A stretch of DNA of 64,000 nucleotides from DASTSN01 sp035549175 (GTDB taxonomy: Bacteria > Bacteroidota > Bacteroidia > Chitinophagales > Chitinophagaceae): contig DASZRL010000104.1 in the NCBI GenBank assembly GCA_035549175.1, positions 1 through 64,000 on the forward strand, written 5' to 3'. The position numbers were made by a program, and so were the translations under genes. The notes beneath the pieces were generated by a model. The model had not been told where the DNA came from. It saw nothing but the letters and a program-made list of their open reading frames with translations, and made no database searches. This document shows positions 34,511-43,623 of this stretch, piece after piece; within the stretch, counting starts at the first letter, position 1, and every line of letters starts with the position of its first letter.

Positions 34511-36448
34511 ATGGAATATCCTTTCCAGATCCGCACGATGGATCAATATGAAATGGCCTACCGGGTGAGCACCGAGGAACCCGAGGCGTACTGGGCCAGC
34601 GTGGCGGAAAGTTTCCAGTGGAGGAAAAAGTGGGACAACGTGCTGGAATGGAATTTCCGGGAACCCAGGGTCGAGTGGTTCCGGGGTGCCAGGCTGAACA
34701 TTACCGAAAACTGCATTGACAGGCACCTGGCCAGCCTGGGCGAACGACCGGCAATCATCTGGGAGCCCAATAATCCCGAGGAGCGTACCCGGATCGTAAC
34801 CTATAACCGGCTTCACAAGCGGGTCTGCCAGGTCGCCCAGATGCTGAAGAATAATGGGGTGAAGAAGGGAGACCGGGTCTGCATTTACATGGGAATGGTC
34901 CCGGAACTGGCCTATGCCGTGCTGGGCTGTGCCCGGATCGGCGCGATCCACAGTGTCATATTCGGCGGCTTCTCGGCCCAGAGCATTGCCGACCGGCTGG
35001 AGGATGCCCAGGCTGAATACATTATCACCTGTGACGGCGCATTCCGCGGAGGCAAGGATATTCCCCTCAAAAGCATCATTGACGATGCCCTGGTAGGGAA
35101 CAAGACGGTCAAGCGCGTCATCGTATATACGCGTACCCGCACGCCGGTGTCCATGATCAAGGGACGCGACGTGTGGTGGGAGGATGAGATGGAGCATGCC
35201 GAAGCGCAGGTGGAAAAGGACGGGGTCGTCCGGTTCCCGGCCGAAGAAATGGATGCCGAGGATCCGCTGTTCATTTTGTATACCTCGGGAAGCACCGGCA
35301 AGCCCAAAGGGGTGGTGCACACCTGTGCGGGATACATGGTATGGACCACCTATTCCTTCGTCAACGTATTCCAGTACAAACCCGGCCAGGTCCATTTCTG
35401 CACCGCGGATATCGGCTGGATCACAGGGCACAGTTACATTCTTTACGGCCCGCTTTGCGCCGGGGCCACCTCGGTTATGTTTGAAGGAATTCCCACCTGG
35501 CCGGATGCAGGCCGGTTCTGGGACATCGTGGATAAATACAAGGTGAATATCCTGTATACGGCACCTACCGCCATCCGCAGCCTGATGGGATTTGGCACCG
35601 CGCCGCTGGAAGGCAAGGACCTTTCCTCCCTGCAGGTCCTCGGTACGGTGGGCGAGCCGATCAATGAGGAAGCCTGGCATTGGTATGATGAGCACATCGG
35701 ACGCAAACGCTGTCCCATCGTGGACACCTGGTGGCAGACGGAGACCGGCGGCGTGCTGATCTCCAACCTGGCGGGTGTCACCCCGGCCAGGCCCAGCTGG
35801 GCCACCCTGCCGCTGCCCGGCGTGCAGCCCGTCCTGGTGGACGAGCAGGGACGCGAGGTTACCGAAAAGGATGAGCAGGGGCTGTACAAAGGAAATCTCT
35901 GCCTGAAAGCTCCCTGGCCCGGGATCATTCGCACCACCTACGGCGACCATGAGCGTTGCCGGAAAAATTATTTTGCCGCCTACCCGGATCTTTATTTTAC
36001 GGGCGACGGGGCGCTGAAGGATGACCAGGGTAACTACCGCATCACCGGACGGGTGGATGACGTGCTCAATGTCAGCGGCCACCGGATTGGCACGGCCGAA
36101 GTGGAAAATGCCATCAACATGCACGCCGATGTCGTGGAAAGCGCCGTGGTAGGCTACCCCCACGAAATCAAGGGCCAGGGGATCTACGCTTTCGTGATCA
36201 TGACGGCCATGCACGGCGATGCCGAGCATACCCGCCAGAATATTCTGCAGACGGTATCGCGGATCATCGGGCCCATCGCCAAGCCGGATAAGATCCAGTT
36301 CGTCTCCGGGCTGCCCAAGACGCGCAGCGGAAAAATCATGCGCCGGATCCTGCGCAAGATCGCCGAAGGGGAGACGGGTAACCTCGGGGATACAACCACC
36401 CTGCTGGATCCTTCCGTCGTGGAACAGATCCGGGATGGCCGGTTGTAA
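34511..36448 (+). CDS. acs: Acetyl-CoA synthetase
   Basis: The 645-residue AMP-forming enzyme makes acetyl-CoA from acetate, ATP and CoA. The P-loop LYTSGSTGKPKGVVHT, the acetate-pocket/A5 region DTWWQTETGG, the hinge TGRVDDVLNVSGHRIGTAEVE and the C-terminal catalytic lysine motif PKTRSGKIMRRILRKIA (target of regulatory acetylation in the family) are all present. The N-terminal YPFQIRTMDQYEMAYRVSTEEPEAYWA fits the Acs subfamily. A TTG two codons upstream is in frame, but ATG at 34511 is preferred. A terminator follows. Confidence 0.97.
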   Translation: MEYPFQIRTMDQYEMAYRVSTEEPEAYWASVAESFQWRKKWDNVLEWNFREPRVEWFRGARLNITENCIDRHLASLGERPAIIWEPNNPEERTRIVTYNRLHKRVCQVAQMLKNNGVKKGDRVCIYMGMVPELAYAVLGCARIGAIHSVIFGGFSAQSIADRLEDAQAEYIITCDGAFRGGKDIPLKSIIDDALVGNKTVKRVIVYTRTRTPVSMIKGRDVWWEDEMEHAEAQVEKDGVVRFPAEEMDAEDPLFILYTSGSTGKPKGVVHTCAGYMVWTTYSFVNVFQYKPGQVHFCTADIGWITGHSYILYGPLCAGATSVMFEGIPTWPDAGRFWDIVDKYKVNILYTAPTAIRSLMGFGTAPLEGKDLSSLQVLGTVGEPINEEAWHWYDEHIGRKRCPIVDTWWQTETGGVLISNLAGVTPARPSWATLPLPGVQPVLVDEQGREVTEKDEQGLYKGNLCLKAPWPGIIRTTYGDHERCRKNYFAAYPDLYFTGDGALKDDQGNYRITGRVDDVLNVSGHRIGTAEVENAINMHADVVESAVVGYPHEIKGQGIYAFVIMTAMHGDAEHTRQNILQTVSRIIGPIAKPDKIQFVSGLPKTRSGKIMRRILRKIAEGETGNLGDTTTLLDPSVVEQIRDGRL

Positions 36449-36473
36449 CGGCCCCGCAGCCGGGTAAAAAAAA

Positions 36474-36501
36474 TTAAAGCAGCCCGGATAAGCTGCTTTA
36501 A
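36474..36501 (+). terminator. Terminator downstream of acs
   Basis: Ten-bp stem TTAAAGCAGC / GCTGCTTTAA (36474-36483 with 36492-36501), preceded by an A-run and followed by AAGGTTTTT. It may work in both directions. Confidence 0.6.
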
Positions 36502-36652
36502 AAGGTTTTTCGAATACGTTGAATGTTGGATAAGGGTAACAAAAACTATACCCTGTTTACGAGAAGGTGAAAAAACAGGATGTTTCGGCGAAAAAGCAAA
36601 TCCAGATCAATCCTTTCGCCCCCGATCCCTGGTCTCACCCGGCAAACTGCAT

Positions 36653-37645
36653 ATGGTGCAAACTACCCCTTCCGGGAAAATCCGGTCTTTGATGAAATGG
36701 GTGGGATGGGTCCTGCTCTTTCAGTTGATCCTTATCAACATCAGCGCCTCCCTGCATGCCTGGAAGTTTACCCATTTTTACCGGGATCCGGCCCTGCGGG
36801 CGGTACATCCTTCCTCCCGTAATCCGCTGGTCAGAACCTGGAAATTATTCTCCGGCATCCGGTTTCCCCGGCAACTGGTCACCGACGTACCGCAGTTCCC
36901 CGTGGACACGGTCCTATTGCGGACCCGGAATCACCTGAACATCAAAGCCTGGTTCGGCAGGACTGATTCGTTGCATCGCGGCACCGTGATCCTGTTCCAC
37001 GGCCTCAACATGAACAAGGGCATGCTGCTGCCCGTGGCTTCCGAGTTCCGTTACCTGGGTTATGACGTGCTGCTGGTGGACCTGCGCGGCCATGGTGACA
37101 GCGGGGGCGACCAAACCTCCCTGGGATACCGGGAATCCGAAGAGGTCAGGCTGGCCTACCAGTATGTACAGGCCCGCGGGGAGCAGCATATCTTTCTGTG
37201 GGGCATGTCGCTGGGATCCGTCATCATTATCAAAGCCCTTCACGACTACGGCCTGCAGCCGGAGGGCATCCTGCTGGAATCTCCTTTTGCCAGCCTCCAG
37301 TACCATCTTATGGCCCGCTCCCGGGCCCTGGGTTTCCCCGAGCAGCCCTTTGGGTTCCTGGTTACGCTCTGGACCGGCATCGAACAGGGATACAACGGCT
37401 TCCGCTACCGGCCGGCGGAATATGCCCGCGACGTACATTGTCCTGTCCTGCTGCAATGGGGGGATGCTGACCGGTATGTCCTGCGGGAAGAAACCGAATC
37501 GATTTTCAGCCACCTGGCCACCACCCGCAAAAGACTGGTCGTGTATCCCGGGGTGGACCATGAACTGCTGGCCCTTCGCCATCCGGCTGTCTGGCGCAGC
37601 GAGGTCGAACGCTTTCTGCGGGACCCCGGAGCCACCGCCCCCTGA
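36653..37645 (+). CDS. Alpha/beta hydrolase, membrane-anchored
   Basis: A serine hydrolase of up to 330 residues. The nucleophile elbow is GMSLGS, the oxyanion region ILFHGLNMNKG, the acid Asp is in QWGDADRYV, and the histidine is in YPGVDHELL, giving a complete Ser-Asp-His triad. A hydrophobic N-terminal helix (WVGWVLLFQLILINISASL) suggests a signal anchor. An internal ATG at 36692 (MKWVGWVLL) would also give a sensible product and cannot be excluded. Substrate unknown; the layout resembles BEM46/YqkD-like lipases or esterases. It is convergent with the YCII gene, only 6 bp apart. Confidence 0.87.
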   Translation: MVQTTPSGKIRSLMKWVGWVLLFQLILINISASLHAWKFTHFYRDPALRAVHPSSRNPLVRTWKLFSGIRFPRQLVTDVPQFPVDTVLLRTRNHLNIKAWFGRTDSLHRGTVILFHGLNMNKGMLLPVASEFRYLGYDVLLVDLRGHGDSGGDQTSLGYRESEEVRLAYQYVQARGEQHIFLWGMSLGSVIIIKALHDYGLQPEGILLESPFASLQYHLMARSRALGFPEQPFGFLVTLWTGIEQGYNGFRYRPAEYARDVHCPVLLQWGDADRYVLREETESIFSHLATTRKRLVVYPGVDHELLALRHPAVWRSEVERFLRDPGATAP

Positions 37646-37651
37646 TACCGG

Positions 37652-38032
37652 TTACCGGGGATAGATGAACCGGGTCTCTTCTTCCTGCCTTTTAACGGGC
37701 CGCACTTCAATGGTGGCGGAAGGTACGTAGGCAAATTCCGGATTCTGCCGGGCTATTTTCAGGGCCTCCTCCATGTCCCGGGCCAGGATATGGTAATAGC
37801 CCACCTGGACCTCCGAGCTCAGGTCCAGGGGCCGGTGGTGCCAGCCCTGCCCGCTCCTGGAAAGGACATAGCCTTCCCGCCCGAGAGGCTGGGCCGCGAT
37901 CAGGTGGTAGCCGGCCTTCAGCCGGCCGATGTACGCTTCGCAGGCCCGGACAAATGCCAGGTGGTCGGCTGCCGAAAGGGAGGCCTTGGCATCCCCGGCA
38001 TTCCGGATGTACAGCATGAACTCGGTGGCCAT
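37652..38032 (-). CDS. YCII-related domain protein
   Basis: A 126-residue cytosolic protein with a dimeric alpha-beta barrel of the YCII/DGPF type: MATEFMLYIRNAGDAKASLS, a helix with EAYIGRLKAGYHLIAAQPL, and the C-terminal VGYYHILARDMEEALKIARQNPEF and ATIEVRPV. In other bacteria such domains accompany ECF sigma factors or act as small enzymes, but no sigma factor gene is adjacent here. Function unknown. Confidence 0.85.
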   Translation of the reverse strand: MATEFMLYIRNAGDAKASLSAADHLAFVRACEAYIGRLKAGYHLIAAQPLGREGYVLSRSGQGWHHRPLDLSSEVQVGYYHILARDMEEALKIARQNPEFAYVPSATIEVRPVKRQEEETRFIYPR

Positions 38033-38505
38033 ACCGATCTGTTTGAGGGTTAGGTAATAAGGGCTAGCGCGGTTTCCGGCCCGTATCGCGGCTACCGGAT
38101 GGGATGACCGGACCGGAGGGTGTCGGCATCCGGGTCAGTTTCACAGCCTTCGCGGAGCCTCCGGGTCTGGGTAACGGGGCCCGGGTGAACCGGGGAGTCG
38201 GTCCTGCCCGGCTGACCCGGCCCCCGGCGCGGGCAGGATTCGAAAGGGACATCGGCTTGTTCGACCCGGAGGTTCGCGGTAAGTCCAGGCGGCTGCGCTG
38301 AGGTGTCGGGCGTCCGTGAAACGGGTCCACGACCGAGCCATCCGGATTTTCGGGAGGATTTTTGAACCTGCAATCCAGGACTTCGATGTTCAACCGGACG
38401 GGCCGCGACAGGTCGCGGCAGGGCAGGATCGCCACCCTTTTCATGGAGGTTGTTTGAAAAGACCGGAAGGGAAGGTACGCAGGGTCCGGCGGCAGACGGC
38501 CGGAT
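38033..38505. other. 473-bp intergenic region, no supported gene
   Basis: A 126-codon minus-strand frame (38064-38444) starts plausibly (MKRVAILPCRDLSRP) but becomes arginine/proline/serine-rich noise, and a shorter plus-strand frame overlaps it. Neither shows domains or neighbours that support coding. No tRNA or terminator-like hairpin with a T-run is seen. Confidence 0.45.
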
Positions 38506-39075
38506 TTATTTTTTGATGGTTACCTGGGTGCCGATGGGCACATAACTGTACAGTTCTTCCACGTCACTGTTCTTGAGGGATATGCACCCGTCCGTCCAGT
38601 TCTGGTACCGGTCGATCTGGTAGTCTTCGTGGGGCCAGGTGCCATGGATGCCGATCCCACCCCCGATCCGGGCGTAGGAGGGAATTTCCCCGCGCTGTTT
38701 TCGCTGGTTAAACCGCTGGTAGCTTTCGGGGGTCGGGTAATCCAGGCCCATATACCGGTCCCACTTGGCATGGATCCGTTTGTTCACCACGCGGAACGAT
38801 CCTTCCGGGGTATTGCGGTCGCCCTCCATTTTTTTGTCTGACAGGCTGTTATTCCCGAAAACGACGGGATAGGTCGCATACCAGCCCTTGCTGTCATACA
38901 CCGTAAGCTCGTAATCGCTCTTATCAATGATGATATATACCGTGCCCACCGGGCCTTCTCCGGTCTCCCGCGCAACGGTCCGGCCGGAGTCCCACCGGGT
39001 TGCCCGCACCTGGGAGGTGCGCGGCATGAAACTGCTGGCCAGCGCGGCCACCGCCAGAATATAAAGTGATTTCAT
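38506..39075 (-). CDS. L,D-transpeptidase (YkuD domain), secreted
   Basis: A 189-residue protein with a signal peptide (MKSLYILAVAALASSFMP) and a YkuD catalytic domain from about residue 45. The motif IGIHGTWP (His144, Gly145) and the nucleophile NWTDGCISL (Cys164) are present; the usual S-x-G-C is D-G-C preceded by Thr here. These enzymes cross-link peptidoglycan at L,D positions or attach proteins to it in the periplasm. Length is short but complete for a single-domain member. Monocistronic between two intergenic gaps. Confidence 0.92.
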   Translation of the reverse strand: MKSLYILAVAALASSFMPRTSQVRATRWDSGRTVARETGEGPVGTVYIIIDKSDYELTVYDSKGWYATYPVVFGNNSLSDKKMEGDRNTPEGSFRVVNKRIHAKWDRYMGLDYPTPESYQRFNQRKQRGEIPSYARIGGGIGIHGTWPHEDYQIDRYQNWTDGCISLKNSDVEELYSYVPIGTQVTIKK

Positions 39076-39275
39076 GTCCTTGTCCTTTTACCGTATCGAT
39101 GAAACGTCCGCTGCCTTCCTGCTATTTTTTCCGGGCCCTGCTTTAACGCGACGTTTACAATTCCCCATCAGCAAAAATTGTGCAGGAACGGCCTTCCGGG
39201 CCGCCCTTTTTGACGCCGGTCAAGGCAAGGAGTTTAATGGCCTTTCCCGGGACGGGGTTTGTCCGGGATAACATG

Positions 39276-39305
39276 GTAAAACCCGCTGGAGGCAGCGGGT
39301 TTTAC
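39276..39305. terminator. Hairpin downstream of the outer-membrane barrel gene
   Basis: Twelve-bp perfect stem GTAAAACCCGCT / AGCGGGTTTTAC (39276-39287 with 39294-39305). It lies 32 bp after the stop of the minus-strand barrel gene and is nearly symmetrical, so it could act on both strands. Confidence 0.65.
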
Positions 39306-39337
39306 GGGAGGAAATCCTATTGGTTGTCGTATGCGAT

Positions 39338-40198
39338 CTACCAGTTGCTGAGTCGAAGCCCGACCGTATAGGGCGTCTGGTCCAGCGCTTTTTCCCACAT
39401 GGACTGGAAGGCATAGCTTCCGTAGAGTTTAACGGGACCCAGGTTGAGTTCCCCGATATAGGACAGCTTCCAGCGGCGCAGGTCAAAATCATCGTGCAGC
39501 TTGTCGATATGGCCGTCCATCTTGATCTTCTGGCGGGCGGAATACAGGTAGCCGGCACTGACTCCCGCACTGAACCCGAATCCTTCCTTGTGGCGGTTGG
39601 GCGTGAAATTGAAGTTCAGCATCAGGGGTACGGTCACGTAGTCGGCGGCCAGTTTGTTCTTCCTGGCCCCGGCCAGGTTGTTATCCAGCGAGATGAAGGT
39701 GGGATTGCGGTGCATCCGGACGCGCTCGTCATCGAAGCGGTAGTTGTTCAGTTCCAGACCCAGTCCGTATTTCAGGTTCACGACGTGCTCAATGAGGTTC
39801 AGCCGCTGCATGAAAAACCAGATATTGACATTGACGGACTTTCCGCCGCGCAGGTTCAGGTCATCCTTGCCCAGGCCTGGCGCAAAGCCGTTGATCGGAT
39901 TCTGCACGGCGGCCAGGCTGTAGTCGGTCTTGTCGTTGACGTTGGCGAATCCCAGGTCCACGATCCACCAGTTGGTGCTTATATTGGCGGGTTTTCCCTG
40001 GTTGCGGTTGGAAAAATGGAAATGGTGGTCGCGGGTGATCTCGCGGTCCTGTCCGCCTGCCTTGCGGATGATGATCATCCCGCCGATGCGGAGGGTGTCC
40101 GAGCCGGTGGCGGCGGGTTGTTTGGCCGTGGTATCAGCCTGGGCAAAGCCGATCATCGCGGTGCATACGGTGATGCACAGGGTAAAAATCCGTTTCAT
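39338..40198 (-). CDS. Outer-membrane beta-barrel protein of the sigma-factor operon
   Basis: A 286-residue protein with a signal peptide (MKRIFTLCITVCTAMIGFAQA) and a C-terminal half made of alternating amphipathic strands ending in an aromatic-rich terminus (PYTVGLRLSNW), as in PorT-like/OMP_b-brl Bacteroidota proteins. The middle (VNIWFFMQRLNLIEHVVNLKYGLGLELNNY) is typical. It lies 27 bp downstream of the anti-sigma-like gene on the same strand, so it is probably the third cistron of that operon and may be the envelope component whose level or state the sigma system controls. Function unknown. Confidence 0.88.
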   Translation of the reverse strand: MKRIFTLCITVCTAMIGFAQADTTAKQPAATGSDTLRIGGMIIIRKAGGQDREITRDHHFHFSNRNQGKPANISTNWWIVDLGFANVNDKTDYSLAAVQNPINGFAPGLGKDDLNLRGGKSVNVNIWFFMQRLNLIEHVVNLKYGLGLELNNYRFDDERVRMHRNPTFISLDNNLAGARKNKLAADYVTVPLMLNFNFTPNRHKEGFGFSAGVSAGYLYSARQKIKMDGHIDKLHDDFDLRRWKLSYIGELNLGPVKLYGSYAFQSMWEKALDQTPYTVGLRLSNW

Positions 40199-40225
40199 AC
40201 TTCTTTTTTTAATGATTCTTGATTA

Positions 40226-41455
40226 TTAAAGCTTCACAGCCAGTACCCCGATCAGCACCTTGTCATCGTCGCTGGCGGGATTGATGTTGGTGGCATGTTG
40301 GAAGATCCGGGTGGCTTTCCGGAAAAACCCGCGGACCTTCCGGCTTTTCGTGTCGTCGTTGCTGGCGAACACGGCTCCCGTCTGGCTGGCCAGCCCGGGA
40401 GCGGCTGTTTCCTGGTTATTATACGGCTGAGTCTTTGCGTTTGTTACATCCGGGTTGCCTTTGTTTTCGGTAACGGGATGGCTGAGCATGGCCACGTTGG
40501 CGGTATTGGCCGATTGATCCACCGGGTTGACCACCGGGTTCTCCGCCATCCGGTTGCCGGCCGGTTGCCCGGGATCCGGGTTCTGTTTCCTGACCGGCAC
40601 GTCATGCTGGGCCAGGCTGGACTGGGCGGGCAGGTTCTCCCGGGAGGCTTGCTGCGCCTTGTCGCCGCCGGGATTTACCGTAACGGTCCGGGTAACGGAC
40701 GGTTTGTCGGATGCCTGCTCCGGGGAGCCGATCGCCCGCCGGGGGTGGGGTTCGGTAGCGGAGGCCAGGGACGGCTGGGCTTCTTTTTGATTTTCCGCGC
40801 CGGCAGGCGGCTGCGGCTGCGCGGTGTTGCGGCCAGGCCGGGTGTCCGGCTGACTGCCGGGTTTTGTGTCCCGTACCGGGGTCTGGTTGGAAGCCACCGG
40901 TCCGGCGGGCTGGATGTGGCCGGCGGGACGCCCAAGCAGGTACAGGACGCTGAGCCCGGCAGCAACCAGTACGGCAGCCGCCACGGCCATCCTCCACCAC
41001 CGCATCCGGACTACTACCGCGGGCCGGTCGGCCGGTTCCCGGCGATAAAGACTGTCCTTATCCGGGAAGGTAAGCGCGGGATCCGGCTGCAGTTTGGTCT
41101 GGCGGAACCCGTCCAGGAGCTGGCGGGCGGTTTCATCGGAGGCGAGGAACTGCTCGAATGCGGAGCGCTGCGGGCCGTCCAGTTCGTCGTCCAGGTAACT
41201 GAGCAGGGTGGACTGGTAGGACGCCGGGTCCGGGCCGGCCTGCTGACCGGGTACGGGTTTCAGCAGGAGGTCCTTGCCTTCAAAGACGACCGCTTCATCG
41301 GGCTGCAGCCGGGACTGGCCGAGCCATTCCAGTTCCGCGGCGAGGTCCGGGTTGGCTGCCGCGAACGCTTCCACGGCCTGCCGTTCGGACGGCGAAAGTT
41401 CCCCGTCGGTATACAGCAGGAAATATTCTTCGTAATTGTGGCGGTTGATCAGCAT
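40226..41455 (-). CDS. Anti-sigma-like membrane protein with duplicated N-terminal domain
   Basis: A 409-residue protein encoded directly after the ECF sigma factor gene (starts 1 bp beyond the sigma stop on the same strand). Residues 8-66 and 80-138 are a tandem duplication of a short helical domain: TDGELSPSERQAVEAF with LDDELDGPQRSAFEQF, and LQPDEAVVFEGKDLLL with LQPDPALTFPDKDSLY. Neither copy has the zinc-binding His-Cys-Cys motif. A transmembrane helix follows (about 153-175), then a 200-residue low-complexity Pro/Gln/Asn-rich periplasmic region and a short C-terminal basic segment. Placement and topology indicate an anti-sigma factor; direct binding to the sigma factor is inference. Confidence 0.85.
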   Translation of the reverse strand: MLINRHNYEEYFLLYTDGELSPSERQAVEAFAAANPDLAAELEWLGQSRLQPDEAVVFEGKDLLLKPVPGQQAGPDPASYQSTLLSYLDDELDGPQRSAFEQFLASDETARQLLDGFRQTKLQPDPALTFPDKDSLYRREPADRPAVVVRMRWWRMAVAAAVLVAAGLSVLYLLGRPAGHIQPAGPVASNQTPVRDTKPGSQPDTRPGRNTAQPQPPAGAENQKEAQPSLASATEPHPRRAIGSPEQASDKPSVTRTVTVNPGGDKAQQASRENLPAQSSLAQHDVPVRKQNPDPGQPAGNRMAENPVVNPVDQSANTANVAMLSHPVTENKGNPDVTNAKTQPYNNQETAAPGLASQTGAVFASNDDTKSRKVRGFFRKATRIFQHATNINPASDDDKVLIGVLAVKL

Positions 41456-41456
41456 G

Positions 41457-41942
41457 TTACAGGACGTTTTCAGGGCTTACCAAATAATTTTTCAGCTGCA
41501 CACGCGCCCGGTGAAGGTATACCTTCACCTGGCTCTCGTTCAGGCCGGTGATCCGGCCGATCTCCTCGTAGCTGTATCCTTCATAGTCTTTCAGCATGAC
41601 CAGGGACCGCTGGGTCTCGTTCAGCCGGCTCAGCGCCTCTTCCAGTACCTTTTTCATGTTGTTGGCAGGCCGGTCCTGGATGCGCACCTCGTCGCTGAAT
41701 TCCTCCCGCAGGTGAACCCGCTTGGTCTTGCGGATATGGTCGATCATCTGGTGGTAGGCGACCGTGAAGAGATAGGACTTGCTTTTGGCGGAGTCGATCT
41801 GGTCGCGGTTGCGCCACATTTTTTCAAAGGCCGTCTGTACCACGTCCCGGGCGTCGTCTTCGTGCCGAAGGTTCTTCAGGATGAACCGGTACACGTTATC
41901 CGCGTAGGAGGTGACACATTCGTTGTATTCCTTTTCAGTCAT
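41457..41942 (-). CDS. ECF RNA polymerase sigma factor
   Basis: A 161-residue sigma-70 family factor with only regions 2 and 4. Region 2 includes YRFILKNLRHEDDARDVVQTAFEKMW and the promoter-melting part FTVAYHQMIDHIRKTKR; region 4 is LSRLNETQRSLVMLKDYEGY then the helix-turn-helix SYEEIGRITGLNESQVKVYLHRARVQL. It is the first gene of an operon with the anti-sigma-like and outer-membrane barrel genes, a common layout for envelope-responsive ECF systems. Its own promoter target cannot be told from one window. Confidence 0.95.
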   Translation of the reverse strand: MTEKEYNECVTSYADNVYRFILKNLRHEDDARDVVQTAFEKMWRNRDQIDSAKSKSYLFTVAYHQMIDHIRKTKRVHLREEFSDEVRIQDRPANNMKKVLEEALSRLNETQRSLVMLKDYEGYSYEEIGRITGLNESQVKVYLHRARVQLKNYLVSPENVL

Positions 41943-42062
41943 AAACAGCCGGTAAACTAGATAAAATTAGATCAATGTCGTTATTCGTACAGGTAGTACG
42001 TGAGGGGGCCGCAGAATGTTACAGGGACCGGGGGGAATATTTTTGTTGTAAGGAGCTGACAG

Positions 42063-42275
42063 TCAGGGCTGCAGGCAGACTGCGGAGAAAAACTGGCTGG
42101 TCAGCCCCTCCGGTGCGCTGGTTAAACCGGCGGACCGGGCGGATCCGCCACCGGGAGCCGGCTCCGCGGCGCCCGGCAGCCCCCGGCCTGCGACCGGCCG
42201 GGCGGTCAGGGCGATGGCCAGCCAGCCGAGCACCGCAAGGAACAGGACAAGGAACGCCGATTTCTTTATGTTCAT
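42063..42275 (-). CDS. Possible small membrane or secreted protein
   Basis: A 70-codon frame begins MNIKKSAFLVLFLAVLGWLAIALTA, a very good signal peptide or membrane anchor, followed by a low-complexity Gly/Pro/Ala tail. It lies in the 458-bp gap between the sigma-factor and kbl genes. No -7 box or homologue is recognised, and the tail may be fortuitous, so this is offered only as a candidate. The rest of the gap holds the kbl promoter and the sigma-factor leader. Confidence 0.35.
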   Translation of the reverse strand: MNIKKSAFLVLFLAVLGWLAIALTARPVAGRGLPGAAEPAPGGGSARSAGLTSAPEGLTSQFFSAVCLQP

Positions 42276-42375
42276 GGCGGGGATTTGGGTATGGGACGAC
42301 CCGGCCGGTGGTTACGTTACAGGCAGGACCGGGAAAAGCCGGGCGGGAATTCCCGGACCGCGTCAGGGGGTTGAT

Positions 42376-42383
42376 TATCTTTG
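42376..42383 (+). promoter_or_regulatory. -7 box of kbl
   Basis: TATCTTTG, a full match to TAnnTTTG, 17 bp before the ATG at 42401. Confidence 0.65.
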
Positions 42384-42400
42384 CCTCCAAATAAGCGCAT

Positions 42401-43588
42401 ATGAATGAATCTTTTGTAAAACGCCTGGCCGTCGAACTGGAGGAAATCCGCCGGGCGGGCCTGTTCAAGTCAGAACGGATCATCAGCAGTCCCCAGGGCG
42501 CCGAAATCCTGGTGGGCGGAAAGCAGGTGCTGAATTTCTGCGCCAATAACTACCTGGGCCTTTCATCCCACCCGCGCGTCATCGAGGCCGCGCACCGGGC
42601 CATTGACCAGCGGGGCTACGGCCTGAGCAGTGTCCGGTTCATCTGCGGTACCCAGGATATCCATAAAGAACTGGAAGCCAAGCTCTCCACGTTCCTGGGA
42701 ACGGAGGATACCATCCTGTACGCCGCGGCGTTCGATGCCAACGGCGGGGTTTTCGAACCCCTGTTCCAGGAGCAGGATGCCATCATTTCCGATGCGCTTA
42801 ACCATGCGTCGATTATTGACGGGGTGCGGCTCTGCAAGGCGCAGCGCTTCCGCTATGACCATAATGACATGACCGACCTGGAGCGCAAGCTGCAGGAGGC
42901 GGCGGACTGCCGCAGCCGCATCATTGTCACGGACGGTTCCTTCAGTATGGACGGCACGATCGCCCAGCTGGACCGGATCGTGGAACTGGCCGAAAAATAC
43001 GATGCGGTGATCATGGTGGATGAGTGCCACAGTTCGGGCTTCCTGGGCAAGACCGGCCGGGGAACCCACGAATACCGCGGAGTCATGGGTAAGATCGATA
43101 TCATTACCGGCACCCTGGGCAAGGCGCTGGGCGGCGCTTCCGGCGGATTTACCAGCGGACGCCGTGAGATCATCGAGATGCTGCGCCAGCGATCCCGGCC
43201 TTACCTGTTCAGCAATACCCTGGCCCCCAGCATTGTCGGGGGGTCGATTGCCGTGCTGGACATGCTTTCCGAAACTACGGCCCTGCGCGATAAACTGGAA
43301 TGGAACACCCGGTACTTCCGCGGCAGGATGACCGAGGCGGGTTTTGACATCAAGCCCGGCGAACACCCGATCGTCCCGATCATGCTGTATGATGCCGTGC
43401 TGGCCCAGCAGTTTGCCGCGCGCCTGCTGGAGGAAGGGGTCTATGTCATCGGCTTTTTCTTCCCCGTGGTACCCAAGGGGCAGGCCCGCATCCGGGTACA
43501 ACTGAGTGCGGCCCACGAGCCCGCACACCTGGACCGCGCCATCGCCGCCTTCACCAAGGTCGGCCAGGAACTGAAGGTAATTAAATAA
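42401..43588 (+). CDS. kbl: Glycine C-acetyltransferase (2-amino-3-ketobutyrate CoA ligase)
   Basis: A 395-residue PLP enzyme of the alpha-oxoamine synthase family that splits 2-amino-3-ketobutyrate with CoA to glycine and acetyl-CoA, the second step of threonine breakdown. The FCANNYLGLSSHPRV start, the VDECHSSGFLGKTGRGTHEY motif and the PLP-lysine segment ITGTLGKALGGASGGFTSG are all typical of Kbl rather than of BioF or HemA. The usual partner threonine dehydrogenase (tdh) is not adjacent. It has its own promoter and a strong terminator, so it is monocistronic. A related serine palmitoyltransferase role is possible but less likely from the motifs. Confidence 0.93.
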   Translation: MNESFVKRLAVELEEIRRAGLFKSERIISSPQGAEILVGGKQVLNFCANNYLGLSSHPRVIEAAHRAIDQRGYGLSSVRFICGTQDIHKELEAKLSTFLGTEDTILYAAAFDANGGVFEPLFQEQDAIISDALNHASIIDGVRLCKAQRFRYDHNDMTDLERKLQEAADCRSRIIVTDGSFSMDGTIAQLDRIVELAEKYDAVIMVDECHSSGFLGKTGRGTHEYRGVMGKIDIITGTLGKALGGASGGFTSGRREIIEMLRQRSRPYLFSNTLAPSIVGGSIAVLDMLSETTALRDKLEWNTRYFRGRMTEAGFDIKPGEHPIVPIMLYDAVLAQQFAARLLEEGVYVIGFFFPVVPKGQARIRVQLSAAHEPAHLDRAIAAFTKVGQELKVIK

Positions 43589-43623
43589 GCAGGCTGCCGG
43601 CCTGTACCAGCCTCGCGGCAAGG

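Noticed and set aside
38064..38444. 126-codon minus-strand frame starting MKRVAILPCRDLSRP
   Set aside because: The first third looks protein-like, but the rest is Arg/Pro/Ser-rich noise with overlapping frames on the other strand, no domains and no signal; high G+C content easily produces such long open frames.
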